64,000 nucleotides of DNA from CAMLIZ01 sp036231905 (lineage in GTDB: Bacteria; Pseudomonadota; Gammaproteobacteria; Burkholderiales; Burkholderiaceae_C), in contig NZ_JAZARE010000007.1 in NCBI RefSeq assembly GCF_036231905.1, positions 248,001 through 312,000 on the forward strand, read 5' to 3'. The position numbers were made by a program, and so were the translations under genes. The notes below the pieces were generated by a model that saw nothing but the letters and a program-made list of their open reading frames with translations, was not told where the DNA came from and made no database searches. Of this stretch, positions 51,492 through 59,903 are shown in pieces. Position 1 is the stretch's first letter; each line of letters opens with the position of its first letter.

Positions 51492-52610
51492 TCAGCCCCG
51501 GCGCCGTTTCACCGCCTGGCTCAGCACCTCCAGCACGGTCAGGGAGTCGTCCCAGCCGATGCAGGCGTCGGTGATGCTCTTGCCGTATTCAAGCGCTGAG
51601 GCGTCGTCCTTGCCGGGGGAGAACTTCTGTGCGCCGGGGGTGAGGTGGCTTTCCACCATCACACCAAAGATCTGCCGGCCGCCCGCTTCGATCTGGCGGG
51701 CGATGTCGCGTGCCACGTCCACCTGCTTCTCGTGCTGCTTGCTCGAATTGGCATGCGAGCAGTCGATCATCAGGGTGCAGGGCAGCTTGGCGGCCTCCAG
51801 GTCCTTGCAGGCCGCGGCGACGTGGGCGGCGTCGTAGTTGGGCGCCTTGCCGCCGCGCAGGATCACGTGGCAGTCCTTGTTGCCCTTGGTCTCCACGATG
51901 GCCACCTGGCCGTTTTTGTGCACCGAGAGAAAGTGGTGCGGCCGCGCGGCGGCCTGGATCGCGTCGGTGGCGATCTTGATGTTGCCGTCGGTGCCGTTCT
52001 TGAAGCCGATCGGCGCCGAGATGCCCGAGGCCAGCTCCCGGTGCACCTGGCTCTCGGTGGTGCGGGCGCCGATGGCGCCCCAGCTGATCAGGTCGCCGAT
52101 GTATTGCGGCGAGATGACATCGAGGAATTCACTGCCGGCCGGCATGCCCAGGCGGTTGATCTCCAGCAGCAGCTGGCGCGCGATGCGCAGGCCCTCGTCG
52201 ATGCGGTAGCTCTCGTCGAGGTAGGGGTCGTTGATCAGGCCCTTCCAGCCGACGGTGGTGCGCGGCTTCTCGAAGTACACCCGCATCACGATCTCCAGCG
52301 TGTCCGCATGGCGCGTGCGCTCGGCCTTGAGCTTCCTGGCGTACTCCAGCGCGGCGATCGGATCATGGATGGAGCACGGCCCGATGATCACCAGCAGCCG
52401 GTCGTCCTTGCCCTGCATGATGCGGCGGATGCGCTGGCGCGTGTCCACCACCAGCGTCTCCATCGCCGTGCCGCGGATCGGGAAGAAGCGGATCAGGTGC
52501 TCAGGCGGCGGCAGCGGCATGATGTCCTTGATGCGTTCGTCGTCGGTCTGGCTGGTGCGGTCCGTGGGTGCATACCAGCCCTCGGCGGCCTGGGTGGATT
52601 TCGCGTTCAT
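51492..52610 (-). CDS. aroG: 3-deoxy-D-arabino-heptulosonate 7-phosphate synthase
   Basis: 372 residues, class I DAHP synthase (AroF/G/H type). It condenses phosphoenolpyruvate and erythrose 4-phosphate, the first step of aromatic amino-acid synthesis. Landmarks: VIIGPCSIHDP, MRVYFEKPRTTVGWKGLIND, SPQYIGDLISWGAIGARTTE, GFKNGTDG, DCSHANSSKQ and GVMVESHL. Its ribosome-binding site GAGGAG precedes the ATG. The upstream region holds a leader peptide and terminator (52651-52834), so it is attenuator-controlled. Which allosteric inhibitor applies cannot be read with certainty. Confidence 0.95.
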   Translation of the reverse strand: MNAKSTQAAEGWYAPTDRTSQTDDERIKDIMPLPPPEHLIRFFPIRGTAMETLVVDTRQRIRRIMQGKDDRLLVIIGPCSIHDPIAALEYARKLKAERTRHADTLEIVMRVYFEKPRTTVGWKGLINDPYLDESYRIDEGLRIARQLLLEINRLGMPAGSEFLDVISPQYIGDLISWGAIGARTTESQVHRELASGISAPIGFKNGTDGNIKIATDAIQAAARPHHFLSVHKNGQVAIVETKGNKDCHVILRGGKAPNYDAAHVAAACKDLEAAKLPCTLMIDCSHANSSKQHEKQVDVARDIARQIEAGGRQIFGVMVESHLTPGAQKFSPGKDDASALEYGKSITDACIGWDDSLTVLEVLSQAVKRRRG

Positions 52611-52650
52611 GGGTGGGCTTCTCCTCGGGGCGGGTGTGTGCGTGATGACG

Positions 52651-52683
52651 AAAAAAAACCGCCGGGTACAGACCCGGCGGTTT
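52651..52683 (-). terminator. Attenuator terminator before aroG
   Basis: On the minus strand AAACCGCCGGGT, loop CTGT, ACCCGGCGGTTT, then a continuing T run (eight A residues on the plus strand, 52651-52658). Twelve base pairs make it very strong. It lies between the leader peptide stop (52713) and the aroG ATG (52610), so it must be bypassed for aroG to be made. Confidence 0.93.
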
Positions 52684-52702
52684 GAGGATTCGGTGCGCTT
52701 TG

Positions 52703-52773
52703 CTTTTTTGGCCTAGGCGCTTGCCTCTCCTGCCGCCGGATGACGGTGCGAGAAAAACCAAAAGCCAAAAAAG
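52703..52773 (-). promoter_or_regulatory. Alternative pairing segments of the aroG attenuator
   Basis: CTTTTTTGGC (52703-52712, plus strand) is the exact reverse complement of GCCAAAAAAG (52764-52773); in the RNA the Phe-Phe-Gly codons of the leader pair with the bases just after its stop codon. Between them, plus-strand CCGCCGG (52733-52739) gives RNA CCGGCGG, which can pair with CCGCCGG of the terminator's 5' arm and act as an antiterminator. Translation state would choose between the structures. Confidence 0.7.
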
Positions 52774-52796
52774 TAGACGCGGGCGGCGGAGCGCAT
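52713..52796 (-). CDS. aroG leader peptide, aromatic-rich
   Basis: 27 codons plus TAG, beginning MRSAARVYFFGFWFF and ending EASA. Seven of eight residues in YFFGFWFF are aromatic and include all three aromatic amino acids, the end products of the pathway that aroG starts. No ribosome-binding site is visible; the predicted transcription start (about 52797) lies one base before the ATG, so it may be a leaderless mRNA. Ribosome stalling on these codons when an aromatic amino acid is scarce would prevent terminator formation. Confidence 0.85.
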   Translation of the reverse strand: MRSAARVYFFGFWFFSHRHPAAGEASA

Positions 52797-52803
52797 GGGC
52801 GCG

Positions 52804-52834
52804 AATGTAGCACGCCCCTTGTGCGGTGCGTCAA
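52804..52834 (-). promoter_or_regulatory. Candidate promoter of the aroG leader
   Basis: On the minus strand TTGACG (plus 52829-52834) and TACATT (plus 52804-52809), preceded by TG one base before (TGCTACATT, extended -10). Spacing is 19 bases, longer than ideal. It would start transcription right at the leader peptide ATG. Confidence 0.5.
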
Positions 52835-52886
52835 GCGGCCGCGCTGGCTGGCGAAGGCAGGATTCGCGCGCCACGAACGCGCTACC

Positions 52887-54359
52887 TCAGGCGGTGCCGC
52901 CCACGGTGAGGCCGTCGATGCGCAGCGTTGGCTGGCCCACGCCGACCGGCACGCTCTGGCCTTCCTTGCCGCAGGTGCCGACGCCGCTGTCCAGCTCCAG
53001 GTCGTTGCCGATCATGGTCACGCGGGTCAGCGCGTCGGGCCCGTTGCCGATGATGGTGGCGCCCTTCACCGGGTACTGGATGCGGCCGTTCTCCACCCAG
53101 AACGCCTCGCTGGCGGAGAACACGAACTTGCCGCTGGTGATGTCGACCTGGCCGCCGCCAAAGTTGGTGGCATACAGGCCGCGCTGGATGGAAGCGACGA
53201 TCTCGTCCTTGCTCTTGTCGCCGGCCAGCATGTAGGTGTTGGTCATGCGCGGCATCGGCACATGCGCATAACTCTCGCGCCGGCCGTTGCCGGTGGGGTT
53301 CACCTTCATCAGGCGGGCGTTCATCGAGTCCTGGATGTAGCCGCGCAGGATGCCGTCCTCGATCAGCACGTTGCGCTGGCTCGGGTTGCCCTCGTCGTCC
53401 ACGTTGAGCGAGCCACGCCGGTCGGGCAAGGTGCCGTCGTCCAGCACGGTCACGCCCTTGGCGGCCACCCGCTTGCCGATCATGCCGGCGAAGGCGCTCG
53501 AACCCTTGCGGTTGAAGTCGCCTTCCAGGCCGTGGCCGATGGCTTCGTGCAGCAGCACGCCGGGCCAGCCCGGGCCCAGCACCACGGTCATCTCGCCGGC
53601 GGGCACCGGGCGCGATTCCAGGTTGGTGAGCGCGGCGTTGACGGCCTGGTCCACGTAACTGTCGATCACGGCGTCCTGGAAGTAGCCCAGGCCAAAACGC
53701 CCGCCGCCGCCGCCGGAGCCCACTTCGCGCCGGCCGTTGTGTTCGGCAATGACGGTGACCGACAGGCGCACCAGCGGCCTCACGTCGGCGGCGCGCGTGC
53801 CGTCGGCGCGCGCCACCATCACCACGTCATATTCGGCGGCCAGCCCAGCCATCACCTGCACGATGCGCGGGTCCTTGGCGCGGGCGCGCTTTTCCACCTT
53901 CTCCAGCAGCGCCACCTTCTGCGCGCTGTCGAGCGTGCCGATCGGGTCGGTGGGCGCATAGAGCACCCGGCTGCGCGCCACCAGTGGCCGCCCGGGCACC
54001 TTCACGCGCCGGCTCTGGCCGGCGGCGGCGATGGTGCGCACGGTGCGGGCAGCGTCCAGCAGGGCCGCTTCGGAGATGTCGTCGGAGTACGCGAAAGCGG
54101 TTTTTTCACCGGCCACCGCACGCACGCCCACGCCCTGGTCGATGCTGAAGCTGCCGCTCTTGACGATGCCTTCCTCCAGGCTCCAGCCCTCATGGCGCGT
54201 GGTCTGGAAGTACAGGTCCGCATCATCGATGCGGTGCTCGCTGATGGTGCGCAGCGCGCTCGACAGGGCCGATTCGGTGAGGTCGAAGGGTTCGAGCAGC
54301 AGCGACTGGGCGATGCCCAGGCGTTCGATGGTGGGTTCGCGGGCAATCATGCGGATCAT
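52887..54359 (-). CDS. tldD: Metalloprotease TldD
   Basis: 490 residues from 54359; a second ATG 3 codons later is equally good and matches relatives. The zinc site is HEAIGHGLEGDF (HExxxH). Other blocks: HEGWSLEEGIVKSGSFSIDQ, GVGVRAVAGEKTAFAYSDD, and a C-terminal GNGPDALTRVTMIGNDLELD. With TldE (not in this window) it forms the TldDE protease involved in peptide maturation and CcdA degradation. Confidence 0.95.
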   Translation of the reverse strand: MIRMIAREPTIERLGIAQSLLLEPFDLTESALSSALRTISEHRIDDADLYFQTTRHEGWSLEEGIVKSGSFSIDQGVGVRAVAGEKTAFAYSDDISEAALLDAARTVRTIAAAGQSRRVKVPGRPLVARSRVLYAPTDPIGTLDSAQKVALLEKVEKRARAKDPRIVQVMAGLAAEYDVVMVARADGTRAADVRPLVRLSVTVIAEHNGRREVGSGGGGGRFGLGYFQDAVIDSYVDQAVNAALTNLESRPVPAGEMTVVLGPGWPGVLLHEAIGHGLEGDFNRKGSSAFAGMIGKRVAAKGVTVLDDGTLPDRRGSLNVDDEGNPSQRNVLIEDGILRGYIQDSMNARLMKVNPTGNGRRESYAHVPMPRMTNTYMLAGDKSKDEIVASIQRGLYATNFGGGQVDITSGKFVFSASEAFWVENGRIQYPVKGATIIGNGPDALTRVTMIGNDLELDSGVGTCGKEGQSVPVGVGQPTLRIDGLTVGGTA

Positions 54360-54522
54360 TGTAGGAGTGGGTCTCCCGGCGTGCCGACGGAAGGGGCAGG
54401 TGAAACCGCCCCACGCAACATATCTTTACCGCCGGACGAACGTCCCGTGTGTGCGCGCATCGCCCGGCCTGCGTTGAGCACGGGCGTGATGTTGTGCGCA
54501 CAACAACCCCAAGGAGAACCGC

Positions 54523-54861
54523 ATGAGCAAATCCCTCGTCGCCGCCCTCGCCCTGTCATTGGTGTCGCTGGGCAGCATGGCGCAAACCGCACCCGCTGCT
54601 GCCGCGTCCACGCCGCACATCGACAAGCGCCAGGCGGCACAGCAAAAGCGCATCGAGAAGGGGCAGGCATCCGGTGCCATCACCGAGAAGGAAGCGGCCC
54701 ACCTGCAAAAGCGCGAGGAGCACGTCAGCAACGTCGAAGACAAGGCCAAGGCCGACGGCACCGTCACCTCGCAGGAGCGCAAGCGCATCCGCCACGCCGA
54801 GCGCCGCACCAGCCGCCACATCGGCGCCCAGGCGCACGACAAGCAGGCCAGTGGTCAGTAA
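54523..54861 (+). CDS. Exported charged helical protein
   Basis: 112 residues with a signal peptide (1-20, ending SMAQ), ribosome-binding site AAGGAG. The mature part is Lys/Glu/Arg/Gln-rich helix (KRQAAQQKRIEKGQASGAIT, then EKEAAHLQKREEHVSNVED). It resembles small periplasmic proteins with repeated QxxRIxxGxxSGxLTxxE units. Function unknown. Confidence 0.7.
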   Translation: MSKSLVAALALSLVSLGSMAQTAPAAAASTPHIDKRQAAQQKRIEKGQASGAITEKEAAHLQKREEHVSNVEDKAKADGTVTSQERKRIRHAERRTSRHIGAQAHDKQASGQ

Positions 54862-54869
54862 AGCGAGCG

Positions 54870-55793
54870 CTAACTGTCGGCAGACGACTGGCGCAGCGCC
54901 AAAGCCCGCTGATAGAGCGCGTTGCGCGGCGCGCCGGTCAGCCCGGCCGCCAGGCTGACCGCCTGCTTCAGCGGCAGCTCGCCAAGCAGCACGGCGAGCG
55001 CCCGTTCCGCTTCGGGCGGCAGGGCGTCGTCGGCCGCCCTGGCCGCAACGGGCGGCGCATGCAGCACCAGCACGAACTCGCCGCGCGACCGGTTGGCGTC
55101 GGCGCCCAGCCACGCCGGCGCGCCGCCCGCTTGCATGGTGGCGATCTCCTCGAACTGTTTGGTAATCTCCCGACAGACAGTGAGCGCACGCTCCGGCATG
55201 TTCGCAGCCAGTTCCCGCAGCAGCGCCTCGATGCGATGAGGCGCTTCGAAGAGCACCGTGCTGCCCGGCTCGGCCACCAGCGCCTGCAGCGCCGCCTGGC
55301 GTTCGGCACCCTTGGGCGGCAGGAAGCCGACAAAACGGAAGCTGGCGGCGGCCACGTCGCCCGCGGCGCTGAGGGCGGTCACCACGCTGCTCGCACCAGG
55401 CAAGGGCACCACGCGGTGGCCGGCCGCACGCACCGTCTGCACCAGGCGGGCGCCCGGATCGCTGATCGCCGGCGTGCCGGCGTCGCTGGCATAGGCCACC
55501 CGCTCGCCGCGCGCCAGTCGCGCCAGCACCTGGGGCGCGGCCTCGGCCTCATTGTGTTCGTGCACCGCCAGCAGCGGCTTGTCCAGGCCCAGGTGGCGCA
55601 GCAGCCCGGCGGTGACCCGCGTGTCCTCGCAGGCCACCGCATCCACCAGCGCCAGGGTGTGGATGGCGCGCAGGCTCAGGTCGGCCAGGTTGCCGATCGG
55701 CGTGGCGACCAGGTAGAGCGCCGCTGTCGGATACTGCTGGCCGCCAGCCGCCGCCTGGGCGGCCTGCAACAGCAACGGGGTGGGAATGTTCAA
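54870..55793 (-). CDS. rsmI: 16S rRNA (cytidine1402-2'-O)-methyltransferase
   Basis: 307 residues. TP-methylase family: ALYLVATPIGNLADLSLRAI, CEDTRVTAGLLRHLGL, VAYASDAGTPAISDPGARLV, PLPGASSVVTALSAAG and FVGFLPPKGAERQ. The start is read as TTG (55793), overlapping the divergent yraN start region by 8 bases. It modifies C1402 of 16S rRNA. Confidence 0.94.
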   Translation of the reverse strand: MNIPTPLLLQAAQAAAGGQQYPTAALYLVATPIGNLADLSLRAIHTLALVDAVACEDTRVTAGLLRHLGLDKPLLAVHEHNEAEAAPQVLARLARGERVAYASDAGTPAISDPGARLVQTVRAAGHRVVPLPGASSVVTALSAAGDVAAASFRFVGFLPPKGAERQAALQALVAEPGSTVLFEAPHRIEALLRELAANMPERALTVCREITKQFEEIATMQAGGAPAWLGADANRSRGEFVLVLHAPPVAARAADDALPPEAERALAVLLGELPLKQAVSLAAGLTGAPRNALYQRALALRQSSADS

Positions 55794-56178
55794 GGTGGGC
55801 CTGCGCGATCAGAGCACCAAGGGGCGGGGCGACGAGGCCGAGGAACTGGCCTTGCGGCACCTGCTGCGCCAGGGCCTGGCGCTGGTGCGGCGCAATTATC
55901 GGGTGGCCCGCGGCCCGCATGCGCGCGGCGGTGAAGTGGATCTCATCATGAAGGCCGCCGACGGCACGCTGGTGTTCGTGGAAGTGCGTGCGCGCCGTGG
56001 CGATTCGCATGGCGGCGCGGCGGCCAGCGTCACCGGCCTGAAGCAACGGCGCATCGTCTACGCGGCGCAGCACTTCCTGCAGCGCCTGGCCAACATGCCA
56101 CCCTGCCGTTTCGACGTGGTGGCGATCGACGGCGACACGGTGCAGTGGCTGCAGGCCGCCTTCGATGCACCCGCCTGA
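55786..56178 (+). CDS. yraN: YraN family (UPF0102) nuclease-like protein
   Basis: 130 residues from the ATG at 55786 (GTG at 55780 also possible). GDEAEELALRHLLRQGLALV, then NYRVARGPHARGGEVDLIMK with GEVD and FVEVRAR, the PD-(D/E)XK-like core of the family (Glu/Asp, then Glu-x-Lys replaced here by Glu-Val-Arg). Divergent from rsmI with overlapping starts. Exact role unknown. Confidence 0.9.
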   Translation: MFKVGLRDQSTKGRGDEAEELALRHLLRQGLALVRRNYRVARGPHARGGEVDLIMKAADGTLVFVEVRARRGDSHGGAAASVTGLKQRRIVYAAQHFLQRLANMPPCRFDVVAIDGDTVQWLQAAFDAPA

Positions 56179-56229
56179 GCCGGCTGCGCGCGCCGTTCGT
56201 GCAGAACTGCGCAGTTATCATCGGCTCCC

Positions 56230-56826
56230 ATGCTCGAACAGCGCATACAGCAGCAGTTTTTCGACAGCGCCGATCTCAAATACCAGGCCGCCGAGGCGCT
56301 GACCCGCCCGATCGCGGATGCGGCTCAGGCGGTGCTGGGCTGCATCACGGCCGGTGGCAAGCTGCTGTTGTGCGGCACCGGCGCTTCCGCTGCCCAAGCC
56401 CAGCATGTCGCGGCGCAGTTCATGGGCCGCTTCGAGCGTGAGCGTCCCGGCCTGGCGGCGCTGGCGCTCAGCGCCGACAGCGCGGTGCTCACCAGCGTGG
56501 CCGACGAGGGCGACTACGCCCAGATCTTTGCCAAGCAGGTGCGTGCGCTCGGCAACCCGGGCGACCTGCTGCTGGTGCTCAGCCACCAGGGCGGCTCGCC
56601 CACGCTGCTCACCGCGGTGGACGCGGCACACGAACAGGACATGACGGTGATTGCATTCACCGGCAACGGCGGCGGGCTGCTGGGCGCACGCCTGGCCGAG
56701 ACCGACGTGCACATCTGCGTGCCGCACGAGCGGGCGGTGCGCATCCAGGAGGTCCACAGCCTGGCGCTGCACTGCATCTGCGATGCCGTGGACCTGCAAT
56801 TGTTGGGTGAACAGGACAACGCATGA
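56230..56826 (+). CDS. DiaA/phosphoheptose isomerase-like SIS protein
   Basis: 198 residues, SIS fold. KLLLCGTGASAAQAQHVAAQ (SIS binding loop), FERERPGLAALALSADSAVL, VLSHQGGSPTLLTAV and ERAVRIQEVHSLALHCICD. Position between yraN and the dolP-like gene, as in E. coli (yraN-diaA-dolP), favours DiaA, the DnaA-binding initiation factor, over GmhA. Overlaps the next gene by ATGA. Confidence 0.9.
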   Translation: MLEQRIQQQFFDSADLKYQAAEALTRPIADAAQAVLGCITAGGKLLLCGTGASAAQAQHVAAQFMGRFERERPGLAALALSADSAVLTSVADEGDYAQIFAKQVRALGNPGDLLLVLSHQGGSPTLLTAVDAAHEQDMTVIAFTGNGGGLLGARLAETDVHICVPHERAVRIQEVHSLALHCICDAVDLQLLGEQDNA

Positions 56827-57464
56827 CCATGAAGAACTCTCTGCGCAGCGCCATCGTGCTGGGCGCCACCGCCTCCACCCTGCTGCTGTCAGCGTGTGCG
56901 CCGCTGCTGCTGGGCGGCGCGGCCGTGGGCGGCGCCCTGGTGGCCACCGACCGCCGCACCTCCGGCACGCAGGTGGAAGACCAGGCCATCGAGCTCAAGG
57001 CCGGACAGCGAGTGGGCAACCTGCTGGGCGACAAGGGCCATGTCAACATCACCAGCTACAGCCGCCAGGTGCTGATCACCGGCGAGGTGCCCACCGAGGC
57101 CGACCGTGCAGCGGTGGAGAAGGTGGTGCAGGGCATCGAGAACGTGCGTTCCACCGTCAACGAGCTCGCGATCGCCGGCAACGCCTCGCTCACCTCGCGC
57201 TCCAACGACGCCATCCTCACCAGCAAGGTGAAGGCGACCTACGTGGATGCGAAGGATCTTCAGACACACGCGATCAAGGTGGTCACCGAGCGCGGCGTGG
57301 TGTACCTGATGGGCCGTGTCACCGAGCGCGAGGCGGCTCGAGCTGCCGACCTGGCGGCCGGCATCAGCGGCGTGCAGAAGGTGGTGCGGGTGTTCGAGGT
57401 GGTGAGCGAGGCGGAGCTCGCCACCGGCGCGACGGCCCCGGCCTCCGCCCCCAAGCAGCCTTAG
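56823..57464 (+). CDS. DolP-like outer membrane lipoprotein with BON domains
   Basis: 213 residues. Signal with lipobox LLSACAPLLLGG. Two BON domains (about 55-125 and 130-195): VNITSYSRQVLITGEVPTEA and THAIKVVTERGVVYLMGRVT. YraP/DolP maintains outer membrane integrity. The gene order diaA-dolP supports it. Ala/Pro tail. Starts inside the previous stop codon (ATGA). Confidence 0.9.
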   Translation: MTMKNSLRSAIVLGATASTLLLSACAPLLLGGAAVGGALVATDRRTSGTQVEDQAIELKAGQRVGNLLGDKGHVNITSYSRQVLITGEVPTEADRAAVEKVVQGIENVRSTVNELAIAGNASLTSRSNDAILTSKVKATYVDAKDLQTHAIKVVTERGVVYLMGRVTEREAARAADLAAGISGVQKVVRVFEVVSEAELATGATAPASAPKQP

Positions 57465-57518
57465 GAACCTATCCGCTGCAACGCAGCTTGCGTTGGCGGC
57501 GCACAGGTCCTACCAAGT

Positions 57519-58406
57519 TCAACTCAGGCGGCGGATCAGGCTGGACGTGTCCCAGCGGTTGCCACCCATCGCCTGCACCTCGGCATAGAACTGGTCGACC
57601 AGCGCCGTCACCGGCAGCCGGGCGCCGTTGCGGCGCGCCTCGTCGAGCAGCAGGCCGAGGTCCTTGCGCATCCAGTCGACCGCGAAGCCGAACTCGAACT
57701 GGCCGTCGACCATGGTCTTGCCGCGGTTGTCCATCTGCCAGCTCTGCGCCGCGCCCTTGCCGATCACGTCCAGCACCAGCTTCATGTCCAGGCCGGCCTT
57801 CTGGCCGAAGGCAATGGCCTCGGACAGGCCCTGCACCAGGCCGGCGATGCAGATCTGGTTCACCATCTTGGCGAGTTGGCCGGCCCCGCCCTCGCCCACC
57901 CGGGTGACCGCGCGCGCATAGGCCATTGCCACCGGCTTCATCGCTTCGAAAGGCTGTTCGTCGCCGCCGCACATCACGGTGAGCGCACCGTTGACCGCAC
58001 CGGCCTGACCACCGGACACCGGCGCATCGATGAAGTGCAGCCCGCGCTCGCGCGCCGCGGCGTTGAGCTCGCGCGCCACTTCGGCGGACGTGGTGGTGTG
58101 GTCCACGAAGATGGCGCCGGCCGGCATGCCGGCAAACGCGCCTGCATCACCCAGCGTCACCGCGCGCAGGTCGTCGTCATTGCCCACGCATGCGAACACG
58201 ATGTCCGCGCCTTCCGCCGCCTCGCGCGGCGCCGGAGCGTGTCCGCATCCGAACTCCGCGCACCAGGCCTGCGCCTTGGCCGCGGTGCGGTTGTAGACCG
58301 CCACCTGGTGCCCCGCACGAGCCAGGTGCCCCGCCATGGGATAGCCCATCACGCCCAGGCCAAGGAAAGCCACCTTCCGCGGCACCGTCGGTTCGTAGGT
58401 CTTCAT
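57519..58406 (-). CDS. 3-hydroxyisobutyrate dehydrogenase-family oxidoreductase
   Basis: 295 residues from the ATG at 58406 (GGAGTGC upstream). Rossmann VAFLGLGVMGYPMAGHLA, then VDHTTTSAEVA, the catalytic-domain IDAPVSGGQAGAVNGALTVM, and Lys in GQLAKMVNQI. Beta-hydroxyacid dehydrogenase family (MmsB/GarR/glyoxylate reductase). Exact substrate unclear. Confidence 0.9.
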   Translation of the reverse strand: MKTYEPTVPRKVAFLGLGVMGYPMAGHLARAGHQVAVYNRTAAKAQAWCAEFGCGHAPAPREAAEGADIVFACVGNDDDLRAVTLGDAGAFAGMPAGAIFVDHTTTSAEVARELNAAARERGLHFIDAPVSGGQAGAVNGALTVMCGGDEQPFEAMKPVAMAYARAVTRVGEGGAGQLAKMVNQICIAGLVQGLSEAIAFGQKAGLDMKLVLDVIGKGAAQSWQMDNRGKTMVDGQFEFGFAVDWMRKDLGLLLDEARRNGARLPVTALVDQFYAEVQAMGGNRWDTSSLIRRLS

Positions 58407-58581
58407 TTGCACTCCACGCAAAACAGGTTCGGCAGAGTGTAGGCCGCGATGAAAGCAAGCGCCCCCGTTCAGCAACCTTGCAGGGCACGCATGTTTGTCC
58501 CCCGGGGACAGGCCGCAACGCGGCCAGGGGAGCGACGGTGGAAAACGAGCGAGCCCGGGACGGGTTGCCCGGCCCGGGCTC

Positions 58582-58621
58582 GAACCCCCATGGGGGGTGG
58601 CCGCCAGGCGGCCGGGGGTTC
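58582..58621 (-). repeat. Nested inverted repeat at the pilU 3' end
   Basis: GAACCCCC (58582-58589) pairs with GGGGGTTC (58614-58621), enclosing GGCCGCC-AG-GCGGCC. It reaches into the pilU stop codon. No U tract follows, so it may be a processing or stability hairpin rather than a simple terminator. Confidence 0.55.
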
Positions 58622-59756
58622 ACACAATAGTGAGATGCTCGGTACCGGCGGCGAGGTCCGAGTTGCGGGCGCGCTGGCTGTTGAGCTTGATCTGCAGGCG
58701 CAGGTCGTTCACCGAGTCGGCGTTGCGCAGGGCATCCTCGTAGCTGACCATGCGGTTCTCGTACAGCTCGAACAGCGCCTGGTCGAAGGTCTGCATGCCG
58801 AGCTCGCGCGAGCGTTTCATCAGCTCCTTGATCTCGCCCACCTCGCCCTTGAAGATCATGTCGGAGATCAGCGGCGTGTTGAGCAGGATCTCCACCGCGG
58901 CCACCCGGCCCTTGCCTTCCTCGCGGGGCAGCAGGCGCTGCGACACCAGCGACTTCAGGTTCAGGCTCAGGTCCATCAGCAGCTGCGCGCGTCGCTCTTC
59001 GGGGAAGAAGTTGATGATGCGGTCCAGCGCCTGGTTGGCCGAGTTGGCGTGCAAGGTGGCCATGCAGAGGTGGCCGGTCTCGGCAAAGGCCACCGCATGT
59101 TCCATGGTCTCGCGGTCGCGGATCTCGCCCATCAGGATGACGTCGGGTGCCTGGCGCAGCGTGTTCTTCAGCGCCTGCTCCCAGCCATCGGTGTCGATGC
59201 CCACCTCGCGCTGGGTGACGATGCAGTTCTTGTGCGGATGCACGAACTCCACCGGGTCCTCGATCGTGATGATGTGGCCGTAGGAGTTCTCGTTGCGGTA
59301 GTCCACCATCGCGGCCAGCGAGGTGCTCTTGCCCGAGCCGGTGGCGCCCACAAAGATGACCAGCCCGCGCTTGGTCATCGCCACGTCCTTCAGCACGCGC
59401 GGCAGGTTCAGGCTGTCGATGGTGGGCAGCGTCTGCGGAATCGTCCGCATCACCAGGCCCACGTTGCCCTGCTGCATGAAGGCGTTGACGCGGAAGCGCC
59501 CGATGCCTTGCGGCGACACCGCGAAGTTGCACTCCTTGGTGCGCTCGAATTCGGCCGCCTGCTTGTCGTTCATCACCGAGCGCGCGAGCGCCAGCGTGTG
59601 CTGCCCGGTCAGCGGCTGCGGCGAGACCTTGGTAACCTTGCCGTCCACCTTGATCGCGGGCGGGAATTCGGCCGTGAGGAAGAGGTCGGAGCCGTTGCGC
59701 GACACCATCAGGCGCAGCAGGTCGTTGATGAATTTCGAGGCCTGGTCGCGTTCCAT
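58620..59756 (-). CDS. pilU: Type IV pilus retraction ATPase PilU
   Basis: 378 residues. Walker A FVGATGSGKSTSLAAMVDY, Asp box ITIEDPVEFVHPH, Walker B ILMGEIRDRETM and His box TGHLCMATLHANSANQALDR. The PilT-type retraction motif is replaced by PLISDMIFKGEVGEIKELMK, typical of PilU. It works with PilT to retract pili. 148 bases separate it from pilT, so a shared transcript is possible. Confidence 0.95.
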   Translation of the reverse strand: MERDQASKFINDLLRLMVSRNGSDLFLTAEFPPAIKVDGKVTKVSPQPLTGQHTLALARSVMNDKQAAEFERTKECNFAVSPQGIGRFRVNAFMQQGNVGLVMRTIPQTLPTIDSLNLPRVLKDVAMTKRGLVIFVGATGSGKSTSLAAMVDYRNENSYGHIITIEDPVEFVHPHKNCIVTQREVGIDTDGWEQALKNTLRQAPDVILMGEIRDRETMEHAVAFAETGHLCMATLHANSANQALDRIINFFPEERRAQLLMDLSLNLKSLVSQRLLPREEGKGRVAAVEILLNTPLISDMIFKGEVGEIKELMKRSRELGMQTFDQALFELYENRMVSYEDALRNADSVNDLRLQIKLNSQRARNSDLAAGTEHLTIV

Positions 59757-59857
59757 TCAGCGACTCCTTCCAATGGAGTGAGCGCGGCAAGGATGGCATG
59801 CCGCGGTGAAAGCCAAGCGGGACACCGCGGATCCGGCTTCGCCGGGCCGCTGGTGTC

Positions 59858-59872
59858 GCCCCCTGAGGGGGC
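59858..59872. repeat. Short GC hairpin between pilT and pilU
   Basis: GCCCCC-TGA-GGGGGC, a perfect 6-bp stem. Similar C5/G5 repeats occur in intergenic DNA of related Burkholderiales. No U tract. The remainder of the 148-base gap holds no gene. Confidence 0.5.
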
Positions 59873-59903
59873 GGCCGTCAGGCCGTAGGGGGGGAGCCAT
59901 GGT

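Noticed and set aside
52740..55934. 1064-codon open frame antisense to tldD and rsmI
   Set aside because: Same reason: both opposite genes have strong motifs, and this frame has none.
58576..58600. T-arm-like sequence GGGCTCGAACCCCC, resembling the 3' part of a tRNA or an attachment site
   Set aside because: No anticodon or acceptor arms can be built around it, and it is better explained as part of the nested repeat at 58582-58621.
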